Shown in pieces: positions 28,301-35,883 of a DNA stretch of 64,000 bases (positions within the stretch are counted from its first letter, which is position 1; every line of letters starts with the position of its first letter). The translations under genes and the position numbers were made by a program. The notes under the pieces were generated by a model that was given only the letters and a program-made list of their open reading frames with translations, was not told where the DNA came from and ran no database searches. The DNA comes from Propionibacteriaceae bacterium (lineage in GTDB: Bacteria > Actinomycetota > Actinomycetes > Propionibacteriales > Propionibacteriaceae). The DNA lies in NCBI GenBank assembly GCA_009780915.1, contig WQZD01000008.1, positions 35,673-99,672 of the forward strand. The letters run 5' to 3'.

Positions 28301-31300
28301 TCCTGCGTGGGCGGGCTCACCGTCAGATTCGAGTTGCCAGGATCAGGCGGACCAGCATGGAACGTCACATGAGGACGCTGCGTCAACTGCACGCCCTCGA
28401 CGACGGCCGACACCTCGAACTCGCCAGCCTTCGCCGACGTCGCATCATAGGTGTACACACCGGGAGAGATCTCCTGGAAGTTCGACAAGGTCAGATTCGG
28501 CAACCCTACGGGATCCACACTCTGACCAGTCACAACGACCTGGCTCTCAGGCAACCCGGCGATCGGGGCATCAGACGCGTCCCGGACCGTCACCGTGATC
28601 GTCACCATCAGGTCGACCTGCTGGTAGTTCGGTTGCACCTCCACGTTGGAATAGCGAAGATCGGGAAGATCGTTCGTGAACTTCACATGAGGACGCTGCG
28701 TCAACTGGACGCCCTCAACCACGGCCGACACCTCGAACTCGCCAACTTCTGCCGACGTCGCATCATAGGTGTACACACCCGGAGACGTCTCCAGGAAGTT
28801 CGACAAGGTCAAATTCGGCAACCCTGTGGGGCCCACATCTTGACCAGTCACAACGACCTGGCTCTGCGGCAGACCCGTCACCGGATTATCGTACCTATCG
28901 CGCACCGTGACCGTGATCGTGACATAGCTATTGATCACCTGCACGTTCGGATCCACCGCCACATCCGAATGGCCCGGATCGGGCAGACCCGCGACGAACG
29001 TGATCGGCTCATTGGTTCCCACCTGGGTGCCCTTGTATCTGACTGAGGCGTCATACGTCCCGGCCGTCGTGGTCGTGTACGTCACCGTGTACACGCCATT
29101 GCCGTCATTCGACACCGCCGACACCGTCACTCCCGGAGGAGTCGCGCCGAAGTTCATGTCGGACGTCAACAGGTTCGGCAGCAGGTTGTACTGGGCGTCC
29201 CTGGCCACGAGCTTGCCCGTCCAGGACTGCACACCATCAGCCACGACCTGAGTCGCAGTCGTATCGGTCATGTACACCGAGAACGACGAGCACGACACGC
29301 ACAAGTCGCCGGCGGTGAACGTCACATCCTGGGGGGATCCGTTGATCTCACCCTGGGTGATGCTGGCGTGCAAAGTCACCACTTCAGCCGTGGTGTCCGT
29401 CAGCGTCGCGTACGCTAAGCCATTCGCATCGGTCGTCCCCTGCGTCACCGTCAAGATCCCGTTCGTGCCGGAGTCGATCGTGAAGGTCACGGGGACGTTC
29501 GGAACCGGGTTGCAGAACCTGTCCGTGATCAGGGCTGTCGCGAACGACGTGTCGCCAACCGACAAGGTCGACGGATCGACGCTCAAGTTCGTGCCGTACC
29601 GCACCACCGGGTCCACGCAGGGCGGAGGAGTGGGATCTGGGGGACCCGGGGTGAACTCCACCGACTGCGGGCTCGCCTTGGTCGGGTCGCCGCCGCCGCC
29701 CACGGGGGTGGGAACGCCAGCGATCGGAACCGACGCCGACACCTGAATGGTCTCGACATACACATCAGTCAGCTCCACGCTGCAGGTGGCGGTCGGACCC
29801 GCCGTCACGCATGTCGTCGTGTTCAGGATCGGCTGACCCACCGCGGCGAACGTGCCATAGCCGGTCAGACCCAGGGTCACTGTCACGCCAGGAACGGGGT
29901 TGCCGTACTCGTCGAGCGTGGTCACTGTCGCGACGACAGGATCACCCGCCGTCTGGCTATGACGGTTCAATTCCAACGTCGACTGCTGCGCACTCACGTC
30001 CCCGTGAGTGAACGTCACATCCTGGGGGGATCCGTGGATCTCACCCTCGGTGATGCTGGCGTGCAAGGTCACCACTTCAGCCTTGGTGTCCGTCAGCGTC
30101 GCGTACGCCATGCCACTCGCATCGGTCGTCCCCTGCGTCACCGTCAAGACCCCGTTCGTGCCGGAGTCGATCGTGAAGGTCACGGGGACGTCCGGAACCG
30201 GGTTGCAGAACCTGTCCGTGATCAAGGCTGACGCGGACGACGTCTCGCCAACCGGCAAGGTCAATGGGTCGACGCTCAAGTTCGTGCCGAATCGTACAGT
30301 CGGGTCCTCGCAAGGCGGAGGATTGGGATCCGGCTCACCATGGGTGAAGGCCACCGACTGCGGGCTCGCCTTGGTCGGGTCGCCGGCGCCGCCCACGGGG
30401 GTGGGAACGCCACCGACCGGAACCGACGCCGACACCTGAATGGTCTCGACCCTCGTGTCCGTCAACTCCACACTGCAGCTGGCGGTCGGACCCGCCGTCA
30501 CGCATGTCGTCGTGCTCAGAACTGGCTGACCCACAGCGGCGAAGGTGCCGTGGCTGGTCAGACCCAGGGTCGCTGTCACGCCAGGAACGGGGTTGCCGTA
30601 CTGGTCGAGCGTGGTCACTGTCGCGACGACAGGATCACCCACCGTCTGGGTATGACGGTCCAATTCCAACGTCGACTGCTGCGCGTTCACGATGTCCTGG
30701 GTGAACTCCACCGTCGCCGGGGATCCACTGATCTGCGTGGGAACACCAGCGACCGGAACCGTCGCCGTCACGTGAATGGTTTCCGCCACCGTGTCGGTCA
30801 ACGTCACCTGGCATTGCCCTGTCACGGGAGCCGTGGTGCATGTCGCGGTCGCCTGACGCGGCGCTGTCGCCGTGCCGAATGTGGCGCTGCCGTCCAAGGA
30901 CAGCGAAGCCACCACGCCACCCAGCGGCACGTCATGGCTGTCACGCGCTGTCACAGTCGCCACCACCGGCTGACCCACGGTCTGGGAGGTGTGGTCGACC
31001 GTCAGCGTCGAATGGCTCGGATTCGGGGGCCCCGGAGTGTAGTCCACGGTCACCGTCACCGAGTTACTGGTCACGGTGCCGCCACCGTCCGTGCCTGCGC
31101 CCACTGCCGTCAGAACCACGCTCCCCGCCAAGATGTCGGCGTCGGTGATCACGTAGTCACCCGTGCAGGTGGCCGACGCGTTCGGCGCGATCGACGTCGG
31201 AGTGCAGGTGATCGTCGGAGGAGTCCCACTGCCTGTGAAATTGCTCGTCGTGATATGCGCGGTCGTAATTGTCGTATTGCCCGTGTTCGCGAGCGTGAAC

Positions 31301-33009
31301 GAGTAGTGCAGCACGTCACCCGGGTCTGACATCGTGCCAGGATCCGCATAGGTCAAGTGCAACGCGCCCGCCTGTCCCGCCGGCACATCGACGGAAGCGA
31401 AGTTCGACTTCGTCGGCATCGTCGCCCCTGTCGCGGTCGCTGACGCGATCGCCGTGCCAGTGACGCCACCATTGTCAATGTCCTGTTGCGTCACCGTGTA
31501 CGACGCATGGCACGTCGTCGACCCGTTCGCGGGCAACGTGGTGGCGTTACAGGTGATCGCGCTCAGAGTTCCCGTGCCCGAGAAGCCCTCCGCCGTCGGA
31601 CCCACGTACGGGCCCGCCATCGACACCGTCAAACCGCTGACAGTGACGGGATCAGGATTGGTCACCGTGAACGTGTACTGCACCGTTGTTCCAGCCGTCG
31701 TCACCGAGGTCGGGGAGGCGGTCGCCGACAACTGCAATTCCGTCGTCGAGATGGTCGCCGAACCCGGCAGGCTCAGAGCATGGACGGTCACATAGCTGGG
31801 GGACAAAGTGTACGACCCCGCCGTGGTCACCGTCACCGGCACGGTCACCGTGCAGGACGCCTGGCCCCTGTTCAAGTTTCCGGACGCGAGCACCGTGCCA
31901 CCCGAGGTCGACACCGCTCCACCCGCACAGGTGGTCGAGGGCGTCCCACTCAAGGTCAGGCCTGTCGGCATAGGCTCCGAGAAGCTCCACCCGGGCTTCG
32001 CCTGAAGATCAGTGGTGTTGGTGATCGTGAACGTCAACACGCTCGATCCGCCAACCGGAACCAATGACGGCGAGAAAGCCTGGTCGAGCTGGGGGGTCAT
32101 GTCGACGATCGACGGTGTGTCGAACGCCACGTCATTGCCAACGCCGCTGGCCGTCGCCTGATACAGTTGCATGCCCAGATTGTGGCTGCCAGCCGGGAGA
32201 AGCATGGCGCCTGAATCTAGTCGTGCCCAACGTACGGCGTTCCATCCGGAACCCACGAGCGTCCCGCTGGTGCAGGGGTTCAAGCCCGTCGCCAGGGTCG
32301 TCGGCGTTCCGTCGACCATCAGGTCGAAACGCTCCGAAGGATCTTTGTAGTTATTCTGCGGGGACATGGCATAGCAGTTCACGGCGGCGAAGTACGCCGA
32401 CACCCCGTAGAACCGATCCCCTTGCACCGTTACAAGGTTGTTGGCCCGCAGCATGTATCCGGCGACCTGCGTGAGGTCGTACCGGTTGGTGGACGCGGTC
32501 AACACATTGTTAGCCGCGGGATTGCTCATCCCCTGAGCTTGGCCCAAGACCAGGGCCATGTGTTGCTGCAGGTCCCACATGCTCGACTTCTTGCAGGTCG
32601 TGTCCCTGGAGTCTGGGGGAATGGGGGTGGTGCTATTCAGGATCCACCCATTACATCCCGTGTTCCCCGTGGTGTCCGTTCCGACCGGTGGCCACCAGTT
32701 GGTGTCCGCCGTGTACAACGGCGCGGATGGCGAGGGGTAATCTCGAAGCGACATGGGTGTCGACACCGTGCCAGCCGTCCCGAAGGTCTCGCTGAACACA
32801 GGTGTTGGATCTTGAGGGACCCCCGGAGTCCCCGGCGCGGCATTCGCGGTGGCTAGGAGGTCGCTCGCCAACCCGCTCCCCAATGTCGACAGTGACACCA
32901 TAGCTAACGCCATGGCAGCAGAAACCGACAGAGCCACCGTCTTCCTCACCGTATGGCGAGGCCTCCCAGACGACGGCTGCGTCGAATTCGTGGACTGATA
33001 AATACTCAT
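22375..33009 (-). CDS. Giant Ig-like repeat surface protein (invasin/Big_1-type adhesin-like)
   Basis: About 3,544 residues. Residues 20-60 are a signal peptide ending near ANAAPGTPG. A 260-residue N-terminal domain (contains GCNGWILNSTTPI) may be lectin-like. Then come DUF11/Big_1-type modules (VDHTSQTVGQPVVATVT), two copies of a 231-residue double module, eight 106-residue modules (GVYTYDATS and GEFEVSAVV), six modules opening with paired cysteines (VCVxNC), two bacterial Ig domains, and a last domain before PTPEPSIKTGG, a hydrophobic segment and RRKDRELIS. The tail looks like a sortase signal with a degenerate motif. I chose the ATG at 33009: GGGAG lies 12 nt upstream and the signal peptide follows; the frame is open to 33174. 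Likely function is adhesion or surface layer, by analogy. Confidence 0.88.
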   Translation of the reverse strand: MSIYQSTNSTQPSSGRPRHTVRKTVALSVSAAMALAMVSLSTLGSGLASDLLATANAAPGTPGVPQDPTPVFSETFGTAGTVSTPMSLRDYPSPSAPLYTADTNWWPPVGTDTTGNTGCNGWILNSTTPIPPDSRDTTCKKSSMWDLQQHMALVLGQAQGMSNPAANNVLTASTNRYDLTQVAGYMLRANNLVTVQGDRFYGVSAYFAAVNCYAMSPQNNYKDPSERFDLMVDGTPTTLATGLNPCTSGTLVGSGWNAVRWARLDSGAMLLPAGSHNLGMQLYQATASGVGNDVAFDTPSIVDMTPQLDQAFSPSLVPVGGSSVLTFTITNTTDLQAKPGWSFSEPMPTGLTLSGTPSTTCAGGAVSTSGGTVLASGNLNRGQASCTVTVPVTVTTAGSYTLSPSYVTVHALSLPGSATISTTELQLSATASPTSVTTAGTTVQYTFTVTNPDPVTVSGLTVSMAGPYVGPTAEGFSGTGTLSAITCNATTLPANGSTTCHASYTVTQQDIDNGGVTGTAIASATATGATMPTKSNFASVDVPAGQAGALHLTYADPGTMSDPGDVLHYSFTLANTGNTTITTAHITTSNFTGSGTPPTITCTPTSIAPNASATCTGDYVITDADILAGSVVLTAVGAGTDGGGTVTSNSVTVTVDYTPGPPNPSHSTLTVDHTSQTVGQPVVATVTARDSHDVPLGGVVASLSLDGSATFGTATAPRQATATCTTAPVTGQCQVTLTDTVAETIHVTATVPVAGVPTQISGSPATVEFTQDIVNAQQSTLELDRHTQTVGDPVVATVTTLDQYGNPVPGVTATLGLTSHGTFAAVGQPVLSTTTCVTAGPTASCSVELTDTRVETIQVSASVPVGGVPTPVGGAGDPTKASPQSVAFTHGEPDPNPPPCEDPTVRFGTNLSVDPLTLPVGETSSASALITDRFCNPVPDVPVTFTIDSGTNGVLTVTQGTTDASGMAYATLTDTKAEVVTLHASITEGEIHGSPQDVTFTHGDVSAQQSTLELNRHSQTAGDPVVATVTTLDEYGNPVPGVTVTLGLTGYGTFAAVGQPILNTTTCVTAGPTATCSVELTDVYVETIQVSASVPIAGVPTPVGGGGDPTKASPQSVEFTPGPPDPTPPPCVDPVVRYGTNLSVDPSTLSVGDTSFATALITDRFCNPVPNVPVTFTIDSGTNGILTVTQGTTDANGLAYATLTDTTAEVVTLHASITQGEINGSPQDVTFTAGDLCVSCSSFSVYMTDTTATQVVADGVQSWTGKLVARDAQYNLLPNLLTSDMNFGATPPGVTVSAVSNDGNGVYTVTYTTTTAGTYDASVRYKGTQVGTNEPITFVAGLPDPGHSDVAVDPNVQVINSYVTITVTVRDRYDNPVTGLPQSQVVVTGQDVGPTGLPNLTLSNFLETSPGVYTYDATSAEVGEFEVSAVVEGVQLTQRPHVKFTNDLPDLRYSNVEVQPNYQQVDLMVTITVTVRDASDAPIAGLPESQVVVTGQSVDPVGLPNLTLSNFQEISPGVYTYDATSAKAGEFEVSAVVEGVQLTQRPHVTFHAGPPDPGNSNLTVSPPTQEIDHTVTITATVRDQEDNPVTGLPQSQVVVTGQSVSPTGLPNLTLSNFQEIAPGVYTYDATSAKVGEFEVSAVVAGVQLTQRPHVTFYFGPPDPGHSNVTVQPTYQVINDMVKVTVTVRDVEDNPVTGLPQSQVVVTGQSVSPTGLPNLTLSNFQETSPGVYTYDATSAQVGEFEVSAVVEGVQLTQRPHVTFTQDLPDTRYSNVEVQPNYQEVDLMVTITVTVRDASDAPIAGLPESQVVVTGQSVDPVGLPNLTLSNFQETSPGVYTYDATSAKAGEFEVSAVVEGVQLTQRPHVTFHAGPPNPGNSNLTVQPTVQVINDMVKITATVRDQEDNPVTGLPQSQVVVTGQDVGPTGLPNLTLSNFQETSPGVYTYDATSPVPGEFEVSAVVAGVPLTQRPHVTFHQDLPNVDHSNVTVDPPTQVVGDLVTITVTVRNGSDVPITGLPESQVVVTGQSVSPTGLPNLTLSNFQEITPGVYTYDATSLKIGEFEVSAVVEGVQLTQRPHVTFTHGPFDPGNSTLSLDPPTQTVGALVTITGVAHDQYDNPITGLTSAQLVVSGVSVAPTGLPDLTITNFLESAPGVYTYSATSKLVGEFEVSGAVDGVAFLQHPHVTFVHGGVCVSNCEPVDPTHLTRFEMVDNDRMANGQAQDTAKAWAYDHYGNVVPGATVLVIDQSTGELTGYLTPRTQTTTTGADGTAMVAWTSTKAGTFTAEGTIDSLRPVTGVMNQIRFTNGAADPAMSEMVITPASPITVGDGYTVTVTAKDTTGNIVPDATFSFYLDPASPASLSATSCQTNPDGVCTVTVSSLLVTTVSVHATLPKNGVPTDVGGGGDRTKASPQTVSFKAGPVCVVNCNPVNPDNVTRVEVTVDGVEANGSASDTAMAYAYDKYGNPVQGAAVTSTTTDSALTIVTPIPATAADGTSEIQYRSTVAAAHVASVRIDGLVPVTSRSMDGRVTTDGTITLNFGSGTVANATLSISPTTSQVVGSLFTVTATMKDASGNPVSGAVAAFPPVADLTFSAASCTTGADGTCTVTVTSKLVGTYTVSALQGGLPFRNTVDAVFTHGPVCTQNCEPVDTTHITRVEVTQDGREADGVAQDIAKVWAYDRYGNAVPGAVVASTPVAGETALTIQPDIAVTDADGISTIWYTSTVMGTHHADVTVDTQIPQGSPVAVSFGNGNGDPGHSGWVITPAGPLTVGQGTANTYTATATIHDKTDNPVQNAVVSFAINPTGPTWVTQNSCITNASGICSVQVWSTKSGTYAVTASIVAGAINNTTTGQPAASVAWKADQVCSQLEGCQPVDPNLPAELRTRVEVTTDNATANLVDRDVATVWAFDKWGNAVEGALVQSTTTDAKLNIQTGIDPISADGTSTIWYTSMVAGAHIASVTADGFRPVGDPITLNFVAGPVCVTEADCVIPPDSPSYDNKDLQTHVTVTKDNQPVTGDPDQVTGYAFDKYGNVVAGVDFNFAKVISTDDLVIDPVCTTNAQGTCVVNGRAMKEGAHQATASVNGTELVDHGSPVTLNFQHGDVCVKEAGCDIPPDSPSYNDVTLQTHVAVTTNDQKIGDSDVITGYAFDMYGNPVPDTTFDIATADQKLELAGTKTFIPTSPLKVGPNGTNTMPATSYVVGSHVARASVNGTELTDHGSPMDLRFTGGPAAPVITDPVNNTTTNDPKLPISGTGDNPGDTVTVADQTSDVCTAVVQANKTWTCTPDQPLKDGDHTLVAHETDVNGNTSGPSNEVKVTIDTVKPNPPVPDPSNGSEVSGTTDKDTTVTVRDDQGQPIKGCIDIVPDSQGVFMCKPDTRIPAGETVTLVAKDEAGNVSDPAPLVISALTLELAYPTRNPLENQVATGYNFNPNERVHFVLGTVDLGYATADPKGTVTLSFAVPANTPNGTQTLTATGDTSGPVQASFMVTVETQGQVTPTPEPSIKTGGTVDGSGSLRGLAACLLVAGAVIGVGAGLRRKDRELIS
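26443..28986. repeat. Eight tandem 318-bp repeats inside the giant surface protein gene
   Basis: The span is 2,544 bp, exactly 8 x 318. Each unit codes a 106-residue module ending in HVTF or HVKF. Modules 1-3 and 4-6 match pairwise (for example YSNVEVQPNY occurs only in 2 and 5), so three units were duplicated as a 954-bp block. Confidence 0.9.
29315..30700. repeat. Direct duplication of a 693-bp unit
   Basis: The phrase GTGAACGTCACATCCTGG starts at 29315 and 30008, and a related GTGAAC phrase at 30701. Each 693-bp unit codes a 231-residue pair of Ig-like modules (AQQSTLEL and TNLSVDP), highly alike between copies. Confidence 0.85.
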
Positions 33010-33675
33010 AACAATTGTTCTCCCGTGAAAACGCCGCGCAGGCTTGCACGCCAATGACGCGCCAGCCCATGAAACGTATGATGAATCTGTGATCTGATGA
33101 CGACCGCGCACCCAGCGCGCAGGTCGAAGAAAATTAAGATGAATCGTGCTTACCCCCCCGTAAGCTGTCTTCAAGCACTGACGATATTGCTCATCGCCTG
33201 GTGCGAGGCCAGCAACTCAAAACCAGGACTCCCCCCACAAACATGGGACCTCCCAAATTGCCTGTTCACTCACGACCGCGACCATAACCAATACCATGAT
33301 CCTCGCATACCTCCCTATGCTCGGCACAGTATTCCGTCGGCTGGACGAGCAGTCCTTCCCCGCATCGAGAAGCCGACAGGATGACCATTGTGGACTCCCC
33401 CGTCCACACTGTTCATGAAAGCCATATTAGTCACGTGCGGGTTGGAAAATCAATCAATCATGGGGGCATCTCATTTTTCACGGCCCTTACGACAGCCATA
33501 TTCGCCATCATTTCAGCAAGACCTGCTACCAGTTTTGTCCTGATTTACCTTGTCGGAGCATGTTACGAGTTACTTTTACCACTCACCACTATGGGACAAG
33601 AGTCCCATTCCAATTATTTCTGGATAAACGAATGCTAAAATTCTGAAAGACGTCATCCCTTATCGAGGAGGCATT
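33010..33675. other. AT-richer intergenic region between divergent surface-protein genes
   Basis: About 660 bp separates the giant repeat gene and the transglutaminase gene, and is clearly less GC-rich than its surroundings. It holds TAAAAT at 33636-33641, a plausible -10 for the transglutaminase, and two short plus-strand frames (33097-33384 and 33381-33638) that overlap as ATGA but lack good ribosome sites and high GC3. It is probably a shared control region, possibly with a decayed small gene. Confidence 0.5.
33381..33638 (+). CDS. Doubtful small membrane-protein ORF
   Basis: An 85-codon frame with one long hydrophobic stretch (about residues 31-68). Codon use is unlike its neighbours (many A/T third positions), and no spaced ribosome site precedes the ATG. 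It could be a small foreign gene, a remnant of a membrane protein, or chance. I recognise no family. Confidence 0.22.
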   Translation: MTIVDSPVHTVHESHISHVRVGKSINHGGISFFTALTTAIFAIISARPATSFVLIYLVGACYELLLPLTTMGQESHSNYFWINEC

Positions 33676-35862
33676 GTGACCGAGGCCCCATGGTGGGAGA
33701 CGACTCCCACGCCCGTCCTCGTCTCCTCGCCCGTTCAGCCGACCTGGCTGCCACCCCAGGGGACGCCGCCCCCGAAGAAACGTCACGGTCGGTCGCGGGC
33801 GCTGGTGTTCCTGGTCGCGGTCGTGGCCGTGGCGCTGGTCGCCAGTCTCGCGATCTTCGTCCCACGACTGGGCTGGGAGCGGTCGGATCTGGGGTACGAC
33901 ATCGTCGAGCGCACGACCGTGGCGCCCGACCAGCCATTCACCCTTCCGCTGCCGATCACCGCCTCGTCGTACGGCCCCGTGCAGGGGAACCGGTTCTCAG
34001 GGGTCCTCGACGTCTACACCGACGAGGCGCTGACCCGCCCGTACCCCTTCGTGAGCACGTCGAGCAAGCTCACCTTCACAGGGATGAAAGGCCTGTTCAC
34101 CTCGTCACGGGCGGCGATCACGACGTCCCGGGTCCTGCCCACCTCGGTAGGAGAGCCGACGCTCGGCAATGCCGATTCATGGCCCGCCGGCACGTACTAT
34201 GTCGCCGAACGTGAGAACATCGTGGGCCTCACCCTCGCCCGTGCCCGCGTCCATGTGTTCACGGTCGCGTCCGACACGGGATCGCTGGCCTCGCCCGACT
34301 TCACGCTCGCCGTCACGGACCAGGGGATCCCGCGCGTCACGTGGACGAGCGTGGACCAAGCGTCCGCCTACTACATCCTCACGGCGACCCCCACAGACCT
34401 GTCGACCGGGGTCGCCGCTCTGGACTGGACCCTGGTGGGCACCGCCGACGCCGACGCGACCTCCTGGCTCGCCAGCAGCCAGGACATGGCCTACCAGAAC
34501 TCCCGTCAACTGGATCAGGACATCTCCACCTACAACACCGGCTTCCAGGCGATCAGCGCGACAGGCGACGCCTGTACCCCCCAAGACCAGACGTACCAGG
34601 GCGCCACGCCCCCCGCCTGGGACGACTCGGCTCTGCTCTTCCCGAGCTACGCGGTGGTCGCCGTGGACGCGCAGGGGAACACGTCGCTTCCCATGGAGCG
34701 CAGCGGGCGAGACCTGATCGCCGCGACGCCCGTCGCCACGGCGGAGAAGACCTGGGAGCAGATGACGACGGACGCCGCCTCTCCCCTCTTCATACCCGAC
34801 GAGTACCCCGTCACGATGGGCGACTGCCGCACAGTCTTCTTCCCCGTGGCCGGGCAGTCGTGGATCGCGTCCTCGGACGCCAGCTCCGTCACAGTGACCT
34901 ACTCGATCACGGGCACCTTGCTCACACAGTCGATCACCGGGACCACCAGCCAGGAGCAGGACACGGTTCGTACGCTGGGCGCCCAGCTCGGTCTGCGCCA
35001 CCTCGTCCAACTCGGTCCGATGGAAGACCTCGACGTCATGAGCACGCGGGAAGTCGACCAGTACGGGCAGGCGACCGTGCCCTCGACCCAGGCCCCCGAA
35101 TCGCCGTACACCTGGAACGGGACCTCGCCGATGGTCACGTACATCGCCGCGAACATGTTCGCCGGGAACACGGCTGTCGACCTCTGCCCGTTCACCGCGG
35201 ACCCGTCGTCCCCGCTGATCTATGACGCGGCCAATGAAGCCTTCCTCCAGAACCCGTACATCACGGACATGGCACCGGTGATCGGGATCCGCGGCTGCAC
35301 CTTGTATGTCGACTACGAGATGAGCGCCGACGACCGCGCGAGCGCGGCGGCGCGCATCCACGACAAGGTCGTCCAGGTCGTGTCGTCGATCATCACCCCC
35401 GACATGGATGATCGGGCCAAGGCCCTCGCCATCAACAGGTACGTGGCGACCACCGCCACCTACGACACCGCCGCGGCCGATTTCTCCCTGGCCGGCAGCC
35501 ACACGGTGCAGGAGTACCTCGACCGCTTCCCGCATTCCTGGGACGCCGAGGGAGTCCTCATCGACGGCACGGGGGTGTGCAGTTCCTATGCGGCGGCCTT
35601 CAAGCTCCTGGCCGACGCCGCCGGCCTGGCGTCCGTGACCGTGACCGGGACGGTCGACGCCGTCGCCGGTGGACATGAATGGGTCAAGGCTCGCATCGAC
35701 GGACAATGGTGGGTCATCGACCCGACCTGGAACTCCAACATCTGGGAGCACGTGCGCGGCAATGTGCAAACCTACTTCGGACTCAGCGACGCCGCCGCGG
35801 CGCGTACCCCGTTCGACTCCTTCGTGGTCAACTCCCATATCGGCGACTACGACACCCCGTGA
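33676..35862 (+). CDS. Membrane-anchored transglutaminase-like protein
   Basis: A 728-residue protein. A Pro-rich cytosolic start (1-40) leads to one membrane segment (about 42-62), then a long extracellular beta-rich region with Ig/fibronectin-like character, and a C-terminal transglutaminase/protease domain. The papain-like triad is intact: Cys635 in GTGVCSSYA, His667 in GGHEWVK, Asp682 in WWVIDPTW. Such domains cross-link or cleave proteins at the surface. The GTG at 33676 has GAGGAGG upstream. It lies back to back with the giant repeat protein, so that protein is a candidate partner (inference). Confidence 0.88.
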   Translation: MTEAPWWETTPTPVLVSSPVQPTWLPPQGTPPPKKRHGRSRALVFLVAVVAVALVASLAIFVPRLGWERSDLGYDIVERTTVAPDQPFTLPLPITASSYGPVQGNRFSGVLDVYTDEALTRPYPFVSTSSKLTFTGMKGLFTSSRAAITTSRVLPTSVGEPTLGNADSWPAGTYYVAERENIVGLTLARARVHVFTVASDTGSLASPDFTLAVTDQGIPRVTWTSVDQASAYYILTATPTDLSTGVAALDWTLVGTADADATSWLASSQDMAYQNSRQLDQDISTYNTGFQAISATGDACTPQDQTYQGATPPAWDDSALLFPSYAVVAVDAQGNTSLPMERSGRDLIAATPVATAEKTWEQMTTDAASPLFIPDEYPVTMGDCRTVFFPVAGQSWIASSDASSVTVTYSITGTLLTQSITGTTSQEQDTVRTLGAQLGLRHLVQLGPMEDLDVMSTREVDQYGQATVPSTQAPESPYTWNGTSPMVTYIAANMFAGNTAVDLCPFTADPSSPLIYDAANEAFLQNPYITDMAPVIGIRGCTLYVDYEMSADDRASAAARIHDKVVQVVSSIITPDMDDRAKALAINRYVATTATYDTAAADFSLAGSHTVQEYLDRFPHSWDAEGVLIDGTGVCSSYAAAFKLLADAAGLASVTVTGTVDAVAGGHEWVKARIDGQWWVIDPTWNSNIWEHVRGNVQTYFGLSDAAAARTPFDSFVVNSHIGDYDTP

Positions 35863-35883
35863 TCCCCGCCCGGGCGGCCAGGG

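Noticed and set aside
26443..28986. Array of regular repeats as a CRISPR candidate
   Set aside because: Units are 318 bp, contiguous, and in frame with a coding sequence; no short repeats with unique spacers were found anywhere in the window.
22705..29046. Long plus-strand frames (22705-25392, 25489-26538, 26674-29046) opposite the giant repeat gene
   Set aside because: They mirror the repeats of the minus-strand protein, are Arg/His-rich, and lack starts with ribosome sites.
33097..33384. 95-codon plus-strand frame before the doubtful membrane ORF
   Set aside because: No ribosome site, weak coding bias, and no recognisable features.
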